Below are positions 12,401 to 23,700 of a stretch of 64,000 bases of DNA, one piece after another (position 1 is the first letter of the stretch; every line of letters begins with the position of its first letter). Below the pieces are notes generated by a model. It was given only the letters and a program-made list of their open reading frames with translations. It ran no database searches and was not told the origin of the DNA. The position numbers and the translations under genes are program-made. The stretch covers positions 372,001 to 436,000 of the forward strand of contig RCAB01000003.1 in NCBI GenBank assembly GCA_003640385.1, in the 5' to 3' direction. The DNA is from Setaria digitata (lineage: Eukaryota > Nematoda > Chromadorea > Rhabditida > Setariidae).

Positions 12401-15400
12401 AAGTGCCACCAGGCTTTTTACCTAGTGATTTTGCAAAAATCCTAGAAAAGAAAAAGCTTCTTCTTCTCTCTAAATTACGAATGTCACTTTTTCGCGCTTG
12501 TAAAGCCTCATATTTAATATTTAGGCTGGCAGAAAGTGGGCAACTCGGTTTTTGAGTATTTTAGCAGTCTATAACAACAGTGATTTCTCTGTTTGGGGAA
12601 TAAAACTGCTATTACGGCAGCTTGAAGATCCTTCGGCAAAAGTTGTCAGGCATGCTGTACGCTTATTGCATCGGTGGATACCAGTATGTTGGTTGACTTG
12701 ATACTTTCCATCTTTTGAAAAAATTGATGAAACATTTATGAGCTTTAGCGTCTGCTTGTTTCTCTATTATCAAATGATGGATTAGAAAAAGTTTTGGGAA
12801 ATATATGAACTTTCTTTTTAGAAGTGGGTGGAAAAGAAGTTAAACCAGATAAAATGATAATGAAAACCAGTCTAAATATGTATTTTCATCCTTTCCCTTA
12901 AAAGTAGACACATGACATTGTCCGAATTCTATTAAATTTAATTGGATATTTTGCAAAACTTTAATGACAGCAATTATTACCGTTGTTGTCCTCTTATATC
13001 TAGTAGATGTAATTCGCATCTTCAGTACTATCCAAAGAGTGCATACTTAATCAAAGACGTATGTTTCGATGCATTTGGTGATGCAGGAACTCTATTAAAA
13101 ACACATCTTTTCTCTGATGAGAGCTACGTGGAGAATAATTTCCGCGATACCTTAACAACGATAGATTATTGGAAAAAGGTTCGAATTGTTGAAGCACTTT
13201 TCACAGTGAAAAGCTAAGGATTTTACTGAGATAGCCGTGTGAGAAATCACAGCTATCTTTACAGAAAGAATATGTTTGCTTATCAAAACTACAGATGGAA
13301 GTGCGAAACTTTAATGACAATGATTGAAGTCAAAAATTTTCGAAAATGTTGTTTATAGCGATCGGTTTTTGATAAACTTTTCATTGAAATTTTATGGAGA
13401 ATTTTCCTCTTGCCTGGTTCTCAGCAGACTTTAAGATTTTATCATTCATTAAACTTACTGTTTATTTGCAGGAATTTAATAGCCGTTATGCTGAGATAAT
13501 TGATGAGGATGTGAGAGTTGCTTTATTGGATTCGAAACGTTCAATTGATGGACGATATGCAAGGTGTTCAAATGAACGGTTTGTTGAATTGACCAAACTT
13601 GGGGTTACTGTGGAAAATGACCATTAACAAAAGATATACGGACCATTAATTTCCTAAGGAACTCGACAGCTATGGTATTTTGCTTGTCCTCATATTCACT
13701 AATCCAATGGCAGTACTTAGCCTATTTCCTAGAGAAACAGGAGTAGATCCAAGGAATTTTTATTTCGATTGAAAGCAGATTCATTTATAATGTGAGAGGA
13801 ATCCATACAGTCATTACTAAAGGAGCAGCACTGGAAATGAAGTTTGACAGTTTACATCTCTGGGAACTTTTATATTTAGGATTGCCAAATTTGGCGTGCC
13901 AATGCCAGTACATCTTTATGGACAGCTGGCACAGCATGACACTGGACGTAAGCTACTGTTGGAATCTGATGAAGTTGGACGTTTGCTTGATGTTTTGCGC
14001 GATTCACCATTGCCGACAGATGCCTATCAGATATCCGAAATGAAAGGTGCCTTGTACGCACTTGGGCACACTGCTGCTGGTTTAAATCCAGGTAAGCTAG
14101 TATTGAAAATTCTTCTTCATTCGTACGGTCAATCATTTGTCGTCAAATCTTTTCAGGTCTTTTGCCTACAGAAACAGTACCAATTATATGTCGCTTTGCT
14201 GAATGTTGTCCAGTTCTTAGTATCCGAGGTGCAGCTTTCTGGGTCCTTAATCTCATTGGAAATACAAAGCTTGGTTAGTGAAACCTGTTGCCTATGTAGC
14301 GTTAAATGATTTAGCGATCGATGGCTCCAACGTTAGCTATGTAACTTCAAGATTGCTAGTTAGTAGTAAAGCATTTCGAGCTCGCAAATTAATTGATCTT
14401 TTATGAGCCTAATGAATCGATATGATTTAAATTCTTGCGAGTCTACAAGGTATTAGACAATTACGATCAAGTCTGTTACATCTCTTATCGACAGGAGTCT
14501 ATGACCAGTATTCTTCCTCAGGCTCAGTTTTGTTATCATCGCTAGGCTGGGAAAGCAGTAACTTTATCTTTACTGAGAAAAAAACGAATGATTTTTTGCT
14601 GCAAACGGCAAATAACGACATAAGTAAAATTTGGATTCGATGCATGGATTGGAACGATTCTTTACAACACGGGGTAGAACCGATGAATGAAGTACGCAAA
14701 TTATTTCTGATACAAATTAGTTTTATTTCTCAAACCTTAAATGCTAATTTCAGTTCATAACAATCTCCTGCTCTCTGAATTCAAATCTCTTGTTGGAGAT
14801 TTAAAATTAACGTTATCATTGTTTGAAAATATTATTTTTCTAATGCACAGTGCTGCGAATTATCATAAGATTTAAATTTCATCTTATCTCATACTGTCAT
14901 ACGTTAAAGCCTGCAGTTTTCTCTTACACCGTGTATATCTGTTTAATTTTTTAGAAATTTCTTGATATCAAGCATAAGAACTCAGAATTAATCACGAATA
15001 AACGGACATTTTCTAATTTAATGGATCACTTAGTCTATAGATGGAAAGGTTCTTTTTCAATGGATTCAATAAAATCTAGTGGCTTAAGATCTCTTTCAAT
15101 GAATGATAAGCCTGATAAGAAATCAGTAATAATTTTAAAAAAAAAAGAATTTATCATATATCTATTAACAAGTAATGCACTTAATAGCCTGAAAAATTTC
15201 CGGGCTGTCACTTCCGGAAAAATGTTCGGTATTGGATACTGAATTACACTTAAGTTAACTAGTATTGTAGGTTGCGGATTGCTTTCGCTTGAAGCAGTGA
15301 ATTGCTCAGTTGGAATTCATCATGGTTCAACATCTGAAGTTGAAAATGTTTTGTTTGACAACGACAATATCAGTACATTACAAAAGGTACTTTTATCGCT

Positions 15401-17763
15401 CACATGATTATCACTAGAGTTTATCTTTAATAACTGTTAATGTTTGTGCCGCACTTCAAGTTACTATCATCACAGATCATTGATGAACGTATTATAGGAA
15501 GGGGAGGAAACAGAGGACTATTTCATAATTCGCAGTCGTTTTCGTCTTCGTCCATTGCTACTTGACAAACTGCCCACTTTTAAGAATTTTCTTGGCACTG
15601 AAGTAAAATATTCCTCTATGTCAGAAGATGAGGTACTCTTTCTCTCTTTTTTGATTTCTCTGTGTATTAAAGCAAACAACAACTGTAGATTTTGATTTTA
15701 GTTCACTTTTTTACTCTTTGAAATGGTTGTCGTGGACGGTGACTCTCAATTCTGATTTAAACAGCTTCAAAGTATTTGAAATTGGTTTTAGTTGAGATGG
15801 AGAGCGTAGTTCTTGGGGAAGGTACTGGAAGGAATCGCAATTAAATTTCCAATTATATAAATATTTGTCAACCCTGAAAATAATTGGTTTATTTCATCTA
15901 AGTTCAGTTTCTCTGTTACTGTGGCTTTCGGAACCTTATGGAAAGTGAACAAAGAAAACCTTCAAATAAATCGGATTTAAAAGCGAGAAAATCTCAACCT
16001 TTTAACTTATCCGTCCAGTCCATATCGCTCCCACGCAGTCCTGATTTATTTTGTAAAGTTAGTGTTAATTTCATTACATTTTGTTGTAGTGTGAATTCTA
16101 ATATCTCGAGATAGTAAAAGTAGATTTTTCATACCATCCTGTAATTATCCCAATTCAAATCCATTTTATTTATTTCAATAAAATTACTTCCCTCATTGTT
16201 TCTGGTTCAGTCTCTTTTACCGTGAGCTGATTAGACTTTCATTTAACATGTTTCTACAGACTTTCCAAAATTGTTAATCTAAAAAATGGCGGATAGCGAT
16301 AGTTGTTTCTAACATTGCACTTTTCTCAATCAATTGGATTAAAAAGGTTGCTACAAATATTCTGCGGTTTGTGCATTTTAAACATTGTAGAGAGTTTCTG
16401 AAAATTTATAGGACATATTTATAAATGAAGAACTCATTAAGCATAACTGTGATCCATCATCAGCTGCGGAGTGGCAGCATGGGATGAATAACTGCTTGTA
16501 CTGTTCCTGGCCTGAGGAGTATTTTGGCAGCAAAAGTTTGTTTATTAGATTTCAAATTTTATTTTTTGAATTTTGGATGTGCAAATGGGCATCAGTTTAT
16601 TTTTTTTTCTGATTGTTTCGAGTCATTTATTCAGTCTTGTTTGAAGATTAAAAAAATTAAAGAATTTTCGCTGAACGACTGAAATTTTGATTCGTTTTTG
16701 CTTAATCTAAATTTACTGAGTATGAAAATTTTATGAGCGAATAATTTTTGTTTTTAAGTTAAAGACCGAATGGTCATTGATGAACCTATTTACAATAGTT
16801 GAAGATGATCATTAGAAAATAAGATTTTCCTTGGGAATTTTCTTTTACTTAAGAACATGTCGTTTGTTTTATGATTACAGATGATTTGGAAGTTGGGGTA
16901 TCAACTGAAGCAAGAAATGAAATAATATCATTATTTTTGTTACAAGGGTCAAAACAAACAATGAGCTCGAAGATACTGTTAAAGTAATTTATTAACATTT
17001 AATAATTTATTAACGAAGTAAATTTTAAAGACATTTAACCTAATTTCTTGGTGTAGGAAATAAGAACATATTTATTGAAATTTTCCTCCACCCTTTTTCC
17101 ATAGATAAAAAATGTAAATGGCAATACGGCAGATGTTATTTCGGAGTATTCGTATCAACAAACTCCTATTTTTTCCTAGTTCCCTGGACTGGGAATGCTT
17201 GGAGTCCTAAAATGCTTACCTAAACAATCTTTTACTTGATCGTTGTAATAAGTAAAAAAAAAAATACAATATAGCTTTATTAAGTATCAGAAGCTGACTT
17301 TAGGGTTTTCAGTTGTTTTAGCTAAGCATTTGCAACTTTCTTAGGAATTACTTATCCAATCGTGAAAATTTCTCTTCACTATGCCTTTATTCCGATATTG
17401 TGGCTTTATTGGCTCAGCACGATTACAACACAGAAACACGGCGCTTAGTTCATGAACTCTTCGCAAATGCTTTGCAGAATGTAAGTTGTTGTCTCCTTAA
17501 TTTTTTATCAATGCACTTGCAACTTAACTCTCTAGGGGTCCATTTTTGGGTACTATTCTTCAGAAATTTTCCCAATGCTGTCGCAAGATTTTTCTTTTCG
17601 AAAAGCTTTATGTGATCTCATTTCAAAGCCGTTCTGGTTAGAAGTACCATCTCAGAATTCAAATATGTTATCATCGTAAATGGATACAGTTCCTTATGAA
17701 AATTAATGACTAAACATTATTGATATTACTCATTTTCAGGTTTGCATTTGCGAACCATCATGA
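420..17763 (+). CDS. rict-1: Rictor, mTORC2 scaffold subunit (5' part outside window)
   Basis: Rictor is the large helical-repeat scaffold that defines TOR complex 2, which phosphorylates AKT/SGK/PKC-type kinases. About 1,118 codons are visible in exons 420-554, 862-1010, 1536-1624, 1870-1950, 2254-2337, 2710-2864, 3136-3314, 3483-3632, 3877-4031, ~4121-4269, 12050-12179, 12525-12683, 13026-13178, 13472-13578, 13880-14091, 14157-14273, 14450-14691, 14955-15228 (or to 15171), 15271-15386, 15498-15632, 16412-16535, 16881-16983, 17345-17480 and 17740-17763. Phases agree throughout. Hallmarks: LLRTWAGLLAC near the start, PMPVHLYGQLAQHDTG, CPVLSIRGAAFWVLNLIGN (the Rictor V-type repeat), and the C-terminal NNCLYCSW and LCLYSDIVALLA blocks matching the conserved C-terminal cysteine block and last helices. 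It ends in ICEPS, with AATAAA at 17994. The low-complexity middle is short compared with vertebrates. Intron 4270-12049 is unusually long and hosts another gene. The exon 18/19 border is the least certain. Confidence 0.93.
5349..8353 (-). CDS. Secreted ShKT / Gln-rich / DB-module protein nested in the Rictor intron
   Basis: Seven exons, all introns phase 0: 8353-8186, 7466-7323, 7059-6853, 6629-6279, 6121-5999, 5836-5708, 5603-5349; predicted 458 residues. Start ATG 8353-8351 directly follows an AG (GTTGTCACAG) that could accept a spliced leader. Residues 1-22 are a signal peptide. Residues 26-50 hold six cysteines spaced C-x4-C-x2-C-x8-C-x3-C-x2-C and ending CPETCGPC, the signature end of a short ShKT motif. 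A linker rich in Gln, Ser and Pro follows (about residues 57-330, with QQQ runs). The C-terminus is a nematode DB module: FKDCCQELGQGC, CNYD, then DATSCCEAHNV, CRPYCNP and the closing KCL...IQRCF. It is probably extracellular or cuticular; function unknown. The acceptor at 5836 (AATTAAG) is weak; the other borders are good. It lies antisense inside Rictor intron 4270-12049. Confidence 0.82.
8400..12049. other. Remainder of the 7.8 kb Rictor intron
   Basis: Between the first exon of the nested minus-strand gene and the Rictor exon at 12050 I see AT-rich sequence without an intact gene. The only coding-like material is the decayed stretch at about 9340-10060, listed separately. Confidence 0.5.
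9342..10060 (+). pseudogene. Decayed coding fragment inside the Rictor intron
   Basis: The plus strand shows protein-like segments broken by stops and frame changes: LLEDLEEYETEKLLHSF near 9400, FLDELIRKFQTCLNRKS near 9515, LLDEMLKLEAGENKTKEK near 9795, then in another frame EEDETPWQSVLPITEAEI and LKRIFPAGFSYQNTKRK from about 9871 to 9976. The composition is charged and looks coiled-coil in the first half. I do not recognise the parent family. No splice borders fit between segments, so a disabled, perhaps intronless, copy is likelier than a live gene. It could also be chance bias in purine-rich DNA. Confidence 0.3.
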
Positions 17764-19147
17764 CCTGTCAATTTTCCACAAGCTGAGTTGCTTCAATCTC
17801 CCTACAATAGTTTGATTCAAAGAAAAGGAAATTACACACTTTCCAATTTTATAAATATCTACTTTGTATTACAAATTATGTATTCTTCAACATAAATTGT
17901 AAAAAGCAACTGAAAAGTTGACTTATCTGTTTTAAAAGGAAAAAAAACCCTTAAGTGACATCTTCTTTGGTGATTCTGCTCAATTTTTTTTCAAATAAAT
18001 TTTTAAAGCATAAGAATGTCGATAGTTTTCTAGTCTATGTTATCAGCAGAGAAGATTTTATCGAAGGAAAATGATTATGAGGATGGAATAGAAAGCTAGA
18101 TTAGGTATGCATGGCAAAGTTTTCAAAATGAATGCTGCACAAAACCTATTACATAGTCCTATTACATTGTTATTGGATTATTACATTGTGGAAATGCCTT
18201 GCTAAGAAATTTCCCTCATTCTAAACCCCATTTTCATCGCAACCCCACAAGTATCACTTTTCCTTTGGAATCGATACTATCAACCTCACAATGAGGAAAA
18301 TTGGTGAGTATCTGGACCAAAACCGATTAATTTATTAAAAATAAAATTCATTGCATTCTTTGACAGTTGAATGGTCTTTTTGAAACGTTTATAAAAACTG
18401 TAAATGAGATACCTAAAAATTCATCTCGGTCTAAATATCACATTGTGCTTTCCTCTTAAGGTTACACATGAAAGATAACGTCAAGGACTCTGTTTATACA
18501 TAACAGTTTCAGAACTTCTAAAAATAGGGCAATGAAAAGTGAGAAATGAGAATATTGAAAGACCGAGGATTAAAACTTGCTTATGCTTAAAAGTAAGGCT
18601 TGCTAATTAATGACAGTGACATATAACAGACAGAGGAGGCAAAAAACATTCCAAGGCGATGGCTTGTACTAAACTGCTTTTCCAATATTTCAAAGCATAT
18701 TTAGAGTGGATGAGGAAGAAAGAGATTTATTTAAGGTTCTCTCCTGTGGAGAAAAAGCATCGAAAGATTGAGAAGGGAGAACAGTTAATTACCAGTTTGG
18801 ATGTGAAAACTTGGTATTTCACTGAAATGCTCAAGCTGCACTTTCAATAGCATACGTAGCAACATTTTGTGTGAAGCCCAACTCCACTAAACAGCATGAC
18901 TTTTTATGTCAGAGGCAAAATTGCTTCTCCTGCTAAATAATCCATCCAATTTATGCCAATTTTTTATTCAAATATGATCATAAAACCCAATGTACAAAGG
19001 CAAGAAAAATGAAGGAAGCGGTGAGCAATTTCTCTGGCAATGAAATACGACTTGCCATATCAGCAACTACGTAATGACTCGATGAGTGCTTCGATCGGAC
19101 GACGTCCTTGTAGTTCGGATCTATTTCGGTAATTACTGCATCGAAAT
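17764..19147. other. Convergent intergenic region
   Basis: 3' flanks of Rictor (AATAAA at 17994-17999) and of the minus-strand ET-module gene (TTTATT at 18963-18968, i.e. AATAAA on the minus strand). No supported gene; the 63-codon frame at 18659-18850 has no family resemblance and no splice context. Confidence 0.5.
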
Positions 19148-20630
19148 TTATAATACCACCAAAGATCGGTGCTGGAAAAATTGTTCATTAAAGATATGAA
19201 TGCTATTTAGAACTTTCTCTAACAATGATTGAACAGAACCAATGAGAAGTTTTCCATCTGAGAATGCAATTAGTATTATTGCCCAGATAAATGGACCAAA
19301 AGGAAATGGATTCTTCTGATTTAAATGAGTATCGAAATCACCAAAGAAAGTCTTCCGTCCTTTTTCTGAACTTCGCAATCAAAGACCTACCACTGTAAGT
19401 GGAAAACGGTGCTCTTGCATGAATATCGTTGCACTTATTCTTACGATTGCAAATACAAGTTGTCTGATTCACAGAATCTTCACAAAGAAGAGTGGCTCCC
19501 ACACGTGTGGCTAATAATTCCGCACGTTGCCGTGAAAACATTAAATCAGTAAGTTGCCAATCAGTTACTGTGAGACAACCGGCCAGATACTGGTACGCTG
19601 GACAGTTTTTACATTGTCCTGAAAACAAAATGAAGCCCAGTAGATTTTTACCATTTTAGCAGTCAAAACGAGTGGTGGAATCCTTTTTCTCGTTGAAATA
19701 TTTAGCATTAGTTGTTTCGTCAAATTAGTAATTTCTTTGAACTTCCTGCATTATTTCATTGTTTTTTGATGCAACTTTGTCATCCGATTCTACCAAATAG
19801 ATGATTTTGCCACTTAAAGAAAAAAGCCAAGATGAGATTTGAGACTTTTTTTTAAAGATTTGCTGTGAATGATGGGACACACAAAATTACTATAAAAATA
19901 TTTTCAAGAATCGATGCTTTTATCGTAAACTTTTCCTCTAAAGGCTTGAATTTAGATTCTGGTTGAAAAAAAAATGTTGCTTCTTTACTATTCTTTATTG
20001 TTTCCACTCCTGTGAATATTTTAATCTTTTTTTTTAAGAATTTAGCATTTTATGTTACAAATGAAGCTTCGGATTCGAGACACTATCCAGATTTGTCCTT
20101 CTGTCTTCAGAAGTCCTAATTTTTGAGTGACGGATGCTTTGTCAAGAAATCATTTTTTTTTTTTAATGGAGAAAATACGGAGTAATGAATTATGAATTAA
20201 TATTATTGGTTAGTCTTCTAAAACTGTGCTGTAATTAATCGACATTTTTCCTTCTAATTTATATGATCAACAGTTTTTTTTATTCAATTATTTTCTAGTT
20301 TGAAAAGGAAATTTTTATTATCTACTGGGTAGCGTAGCTGATATTTGTATTTAGGAAGCATTATCATAAATGATAAGATAAATCATTTCACGATCATTTC
20401 AATAAAATTCTGAACATACGCATGAAGCAGACGTTGCCTGTACAAGTATGTGAGTGTGGCCCACACGTGGACCTGGAATCCTTGGCTAGAACATGCCACA
20501 GCTGAATACACTGTCGACAGGTAACGACTGGAAGTTGTCGATCCAATTCAAAATCATCGCTTAACCCAAGAAGAGATAATACGTTTTGAATAAATATGCA
20601 ATAGGTGATTGCTAAGAAAGGTATCAGCAT
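19148..20630 (-). CDS. Secreted cysteine-rich ET-module protein
   Basis: Three exons: 20630-20420, 19618-19391 and 19365-19148; phases 1 and 1 agree, predicted 218 residues. The first ATG that gives a signal peptide is at 20630-20628 (MLIPFLAITYCIFIQNVLSLLG). The mature part starts VTCRQC and carries CGPHSHTCTGNVCFMR-QCKNCPAYQYLAGC, then LLCEDS, TTCICNRKNKCN. The CTGxxC block and the closing CxCNxxxxCN are the pattern of the nematode ET module, a small secreted or membrane-tethered disulfide fold of unknown role. After the module comes about 80 residues, including a short hydrophobic patch (FGPFIWAIILIAF) that may or may not be a membrane anchor. Upstream of the exon lies CAG preceded by 30 consecutive T on this strand, a probable leader-splicing acceptor. 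Convergent with Rictor. Confidence 0.72.
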
Positions 20631-20666
20631 TAACAAAATTGATATGTCTCTAACACTTTATCACAT

Positions 20667-20668
20667 CC

Positions 20669-20701
<33 letters not shown>
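20667..20701 (-). promoter_or_regulatory. Putative splice-leader acceptor with a 30-nt T tract
   Basis: On the minus strand, 30 T (plus-strand A 20672-20701) run into ACAG, after which the 5' leader of the ET-module gene begins at 20667. The leader contains an ATG directly followed by TGA, a minimal upstream ORF, about 36 bases before the chosen start. Confidence 0.4.
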
Positions 20702-20702
<1 letters not shown>

Positions 20703-23700
20703 AATCCAATTTGTCAATTTCTCTTTTCAAAAAATTTAAAAAATGTTGAAATCATTTCTGGTTATTAATTTTGTGCTGAAAATCTAAGACAAAAGATTAC
20801 TCGATCTGTTTATTTGCTTAGCAGCAAACAAGTTTCTTCACCAGCTTATAATTAATATATTGTTGTGTATAAAAGTAATTTGAAAATTTACTGAGATTCA
20901 TTTAAATAAATAATTTTCAATCTGCCTTTCAAATGATTCAAAGAAAAGGAAACTTAGATATTTCCCATCCAAAATCTACCGAAGTCTTTCTAGCCATTAA
21001 ATGGCCAAATAGTACGTTCTTATAGAAATGTGTTATGCTCTTTCATTTCTTATAAAAATTTTTATTGCTACTCATTAAATCCGAAAAGAATTTAATAGTG
21101 TTGAGAGCAAATTACTTAAATGTCCCACACTTAGCTTTCCATCCAAACATTTTCTTAATATTGTTAAATTTCTCTTGTTAACTTGAATGAATTTAAAAAT
21201 ACTGTAATTAAAAAGAAGGAAATTACTAAATATAAAAAGGATTACAGTTAGCACTGATCTATAGACAAAGGAGAAGTGAATAAAAACTACTTAAAATCTG
21301 AAATAATTCAGTAAATTAGAAAAAAAATAGCTGAACTGAATTATTTTAAAAAAGCTAACTTCGCCTTCATGCTCAAAGACAAAGCCGTAAATCAACTTTC
21401 TTTCAAATGAAGTAATTATTCCCTCTCATTTCTGTCATATGGATTCAGCCAGCACTGCCGGCCAAAGTAGGAAATGAGAAAAATGGGAATTAATTAAACT
21501 GAATTCAAAATTTTACTTCAAACTGACTATAAAAGTATGTGTTTGAAAACTATAAAAGATGTGTTTGGAAATCAAATGCGGATATGGAGGAAGTTATGTC
21601 AGAGCTTAGACTGATTAAATTTTGAATCTATTTGCCAAAGTTTTTTCTCGAGCAAATTGCAGCCAAATCTTCCTCAAGTTAAATTCTAAATAGTTAAATC
21701 TGACGAAGTACTGAAAAAATAATTAAAACAAGGAAAAATTTCTAATTTATCCCGTACATAAAGTATTGCAATCAGATTAACTCTTTTTTGTTTAGCCAGT
21801 GAATTTATAACAGCTTTATATCTTAGATTATTAAGGTCCAGGTGTTGATAATTATGCAAGAATAAGTGGAAAACATGTAAGGAAATAAATTAAAGATAAC
21901 TAATTAGTAGCCAGCCCATTAACACTCTTTTAGTTCTAGGACCGATTTAATGTCCTGATCAACTTCGAAGCAAATAATGTTCTTCTTGAATATGAAGATT
22001 AACCAATAAATAATTAATCTTGTCGTGAATAAAAACGTATGAAATAGGCCAGCAGAGAGCTAATCTTCAGTTTCATAATTCTACATGATAACTCTTCTTC
22101 GGATCTCACCTCTGCAAAATCAACTATGCTTATAGAAGCAAAATCGCTAAAAATAATTTAAGATTCAAGGATGTTATTTAAGTTATGAATCTGACAGCAT
22201 GCCATTTGGATTCCCACAGATTTCAAGCTGATTCATCTGTAAAATACAACTTAAATGGCCATTGATCAAAGATGCTTGACAGGAGAATCAGGAAATGTAT
22301 GAACTAATATGTAATTTTTGCTGCCGGAGAGTAAGTTTCTAAATTTTCCTTGACATCGAAACCTGTAGTTAAAAGGAAACTTCCCGGTTCCGATTCGCCT
22401 TGACTTTTAGTATTTTTGCAGTTCCTCAGACGGAATCCCTAAGGAGCCACTGGACGTATTAATTTAGCTGGCACTGTCATTCAAAAAAATCCCCAGAAAT
22501 GAGAACTTCTCCAGAGAAATTTAAAAAAAAAAAGTTCATTGAGAAGCAAAATTTGAATTTATAAAAATAGACACAAGTAATTCTTCTCATCAGATAATGG
22601 AACACTAAGCCGGATGAAATCCATCACCAACGTGCTGCAAACTTTGAGCATAATTCTGTAAAGAGAAGAAAAGCTAGTTAATAGCGCCCTCAAGATTTCA
22701 CGTTGCGCTTAGATTTACTGCTTTGTGTATTTAATGTTGCAATCGTATAAATGTAATTGAAATAAACAATTACATTCATCTCTGATGCAATTACACTTCT
22801 GCTTAGCAACCCGGGGATATTATTGACATTAATAATAGAAGTATAAGTTTTTAATTCTCAAGATTAGTCGCTTGAAATAAATTAGTGATGAACTCAGCAG
22901 AACATTGCATTGTTTCATGTGTTTAGAGAGAATGAAATAAATCAGCAAACCATAGCACTAACACTGTTTACTTCATTGTACTGTGGTTAGAACCATAAAC
23001 AACCACCTGAACAAATAGATAAGTAGATAAATATAAAAAGTAAACAAATAAATAATAGGAAATAAAGGAATAAATGAAAGTAAATAAATAATGAACAAAT
23101 GATGAATGAAATAAAATAAGTGAAAATATAGTCATCTATGATATTTACTGTTCATATGTAACTAAATTTTATATGGAAAATGATCCATATAAAAAATTAT
23201 GTTAAATTTAATTACTTGACAAAATAGATGCAATCAAATGTTCACATAATATTTATGATTAAAAATAGACTAACAAAGCAAAGCACTGTTTGTTCATCAT
23301 CTTACAAAGGACAGCAATAGACGTTTGACACTATGAACTGAGCTAAAGCTTCACAATAGCTGCAAGACGTTCATAGTTAGTCTGTTGCTTCGAAGAACAA
23401 AGTTGGAAATTAAGCTGATCAGATAGACAAACAACCAAATATATGTCATGGAAGAGGATGTCTGACACAACGAACCAATTCCGAAGCCATTTGGGCATAT
23501 TTATGGGATTTCTTAAGTATGAGACTACAGAACAGCAAGCAACATATCACAGAATCAGCGAGGGTTTCTACTGCTGCCACTGAAGTGGCATTTTAGATTC
23601 ATAATGGAACATAATTATCGAAAATGCGCGTCCAAAATTCTTCGAGAACACGTGACCGGAAAGGAATCCTTGAAGCGTAAGCGTTGATCAACAGAAACTT

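Noticed and set aside
13876..14136. Minus-strand frame of 86 codons
   Set aside because: Antisense of the strongly conserved Rictor exon 13880-14091.
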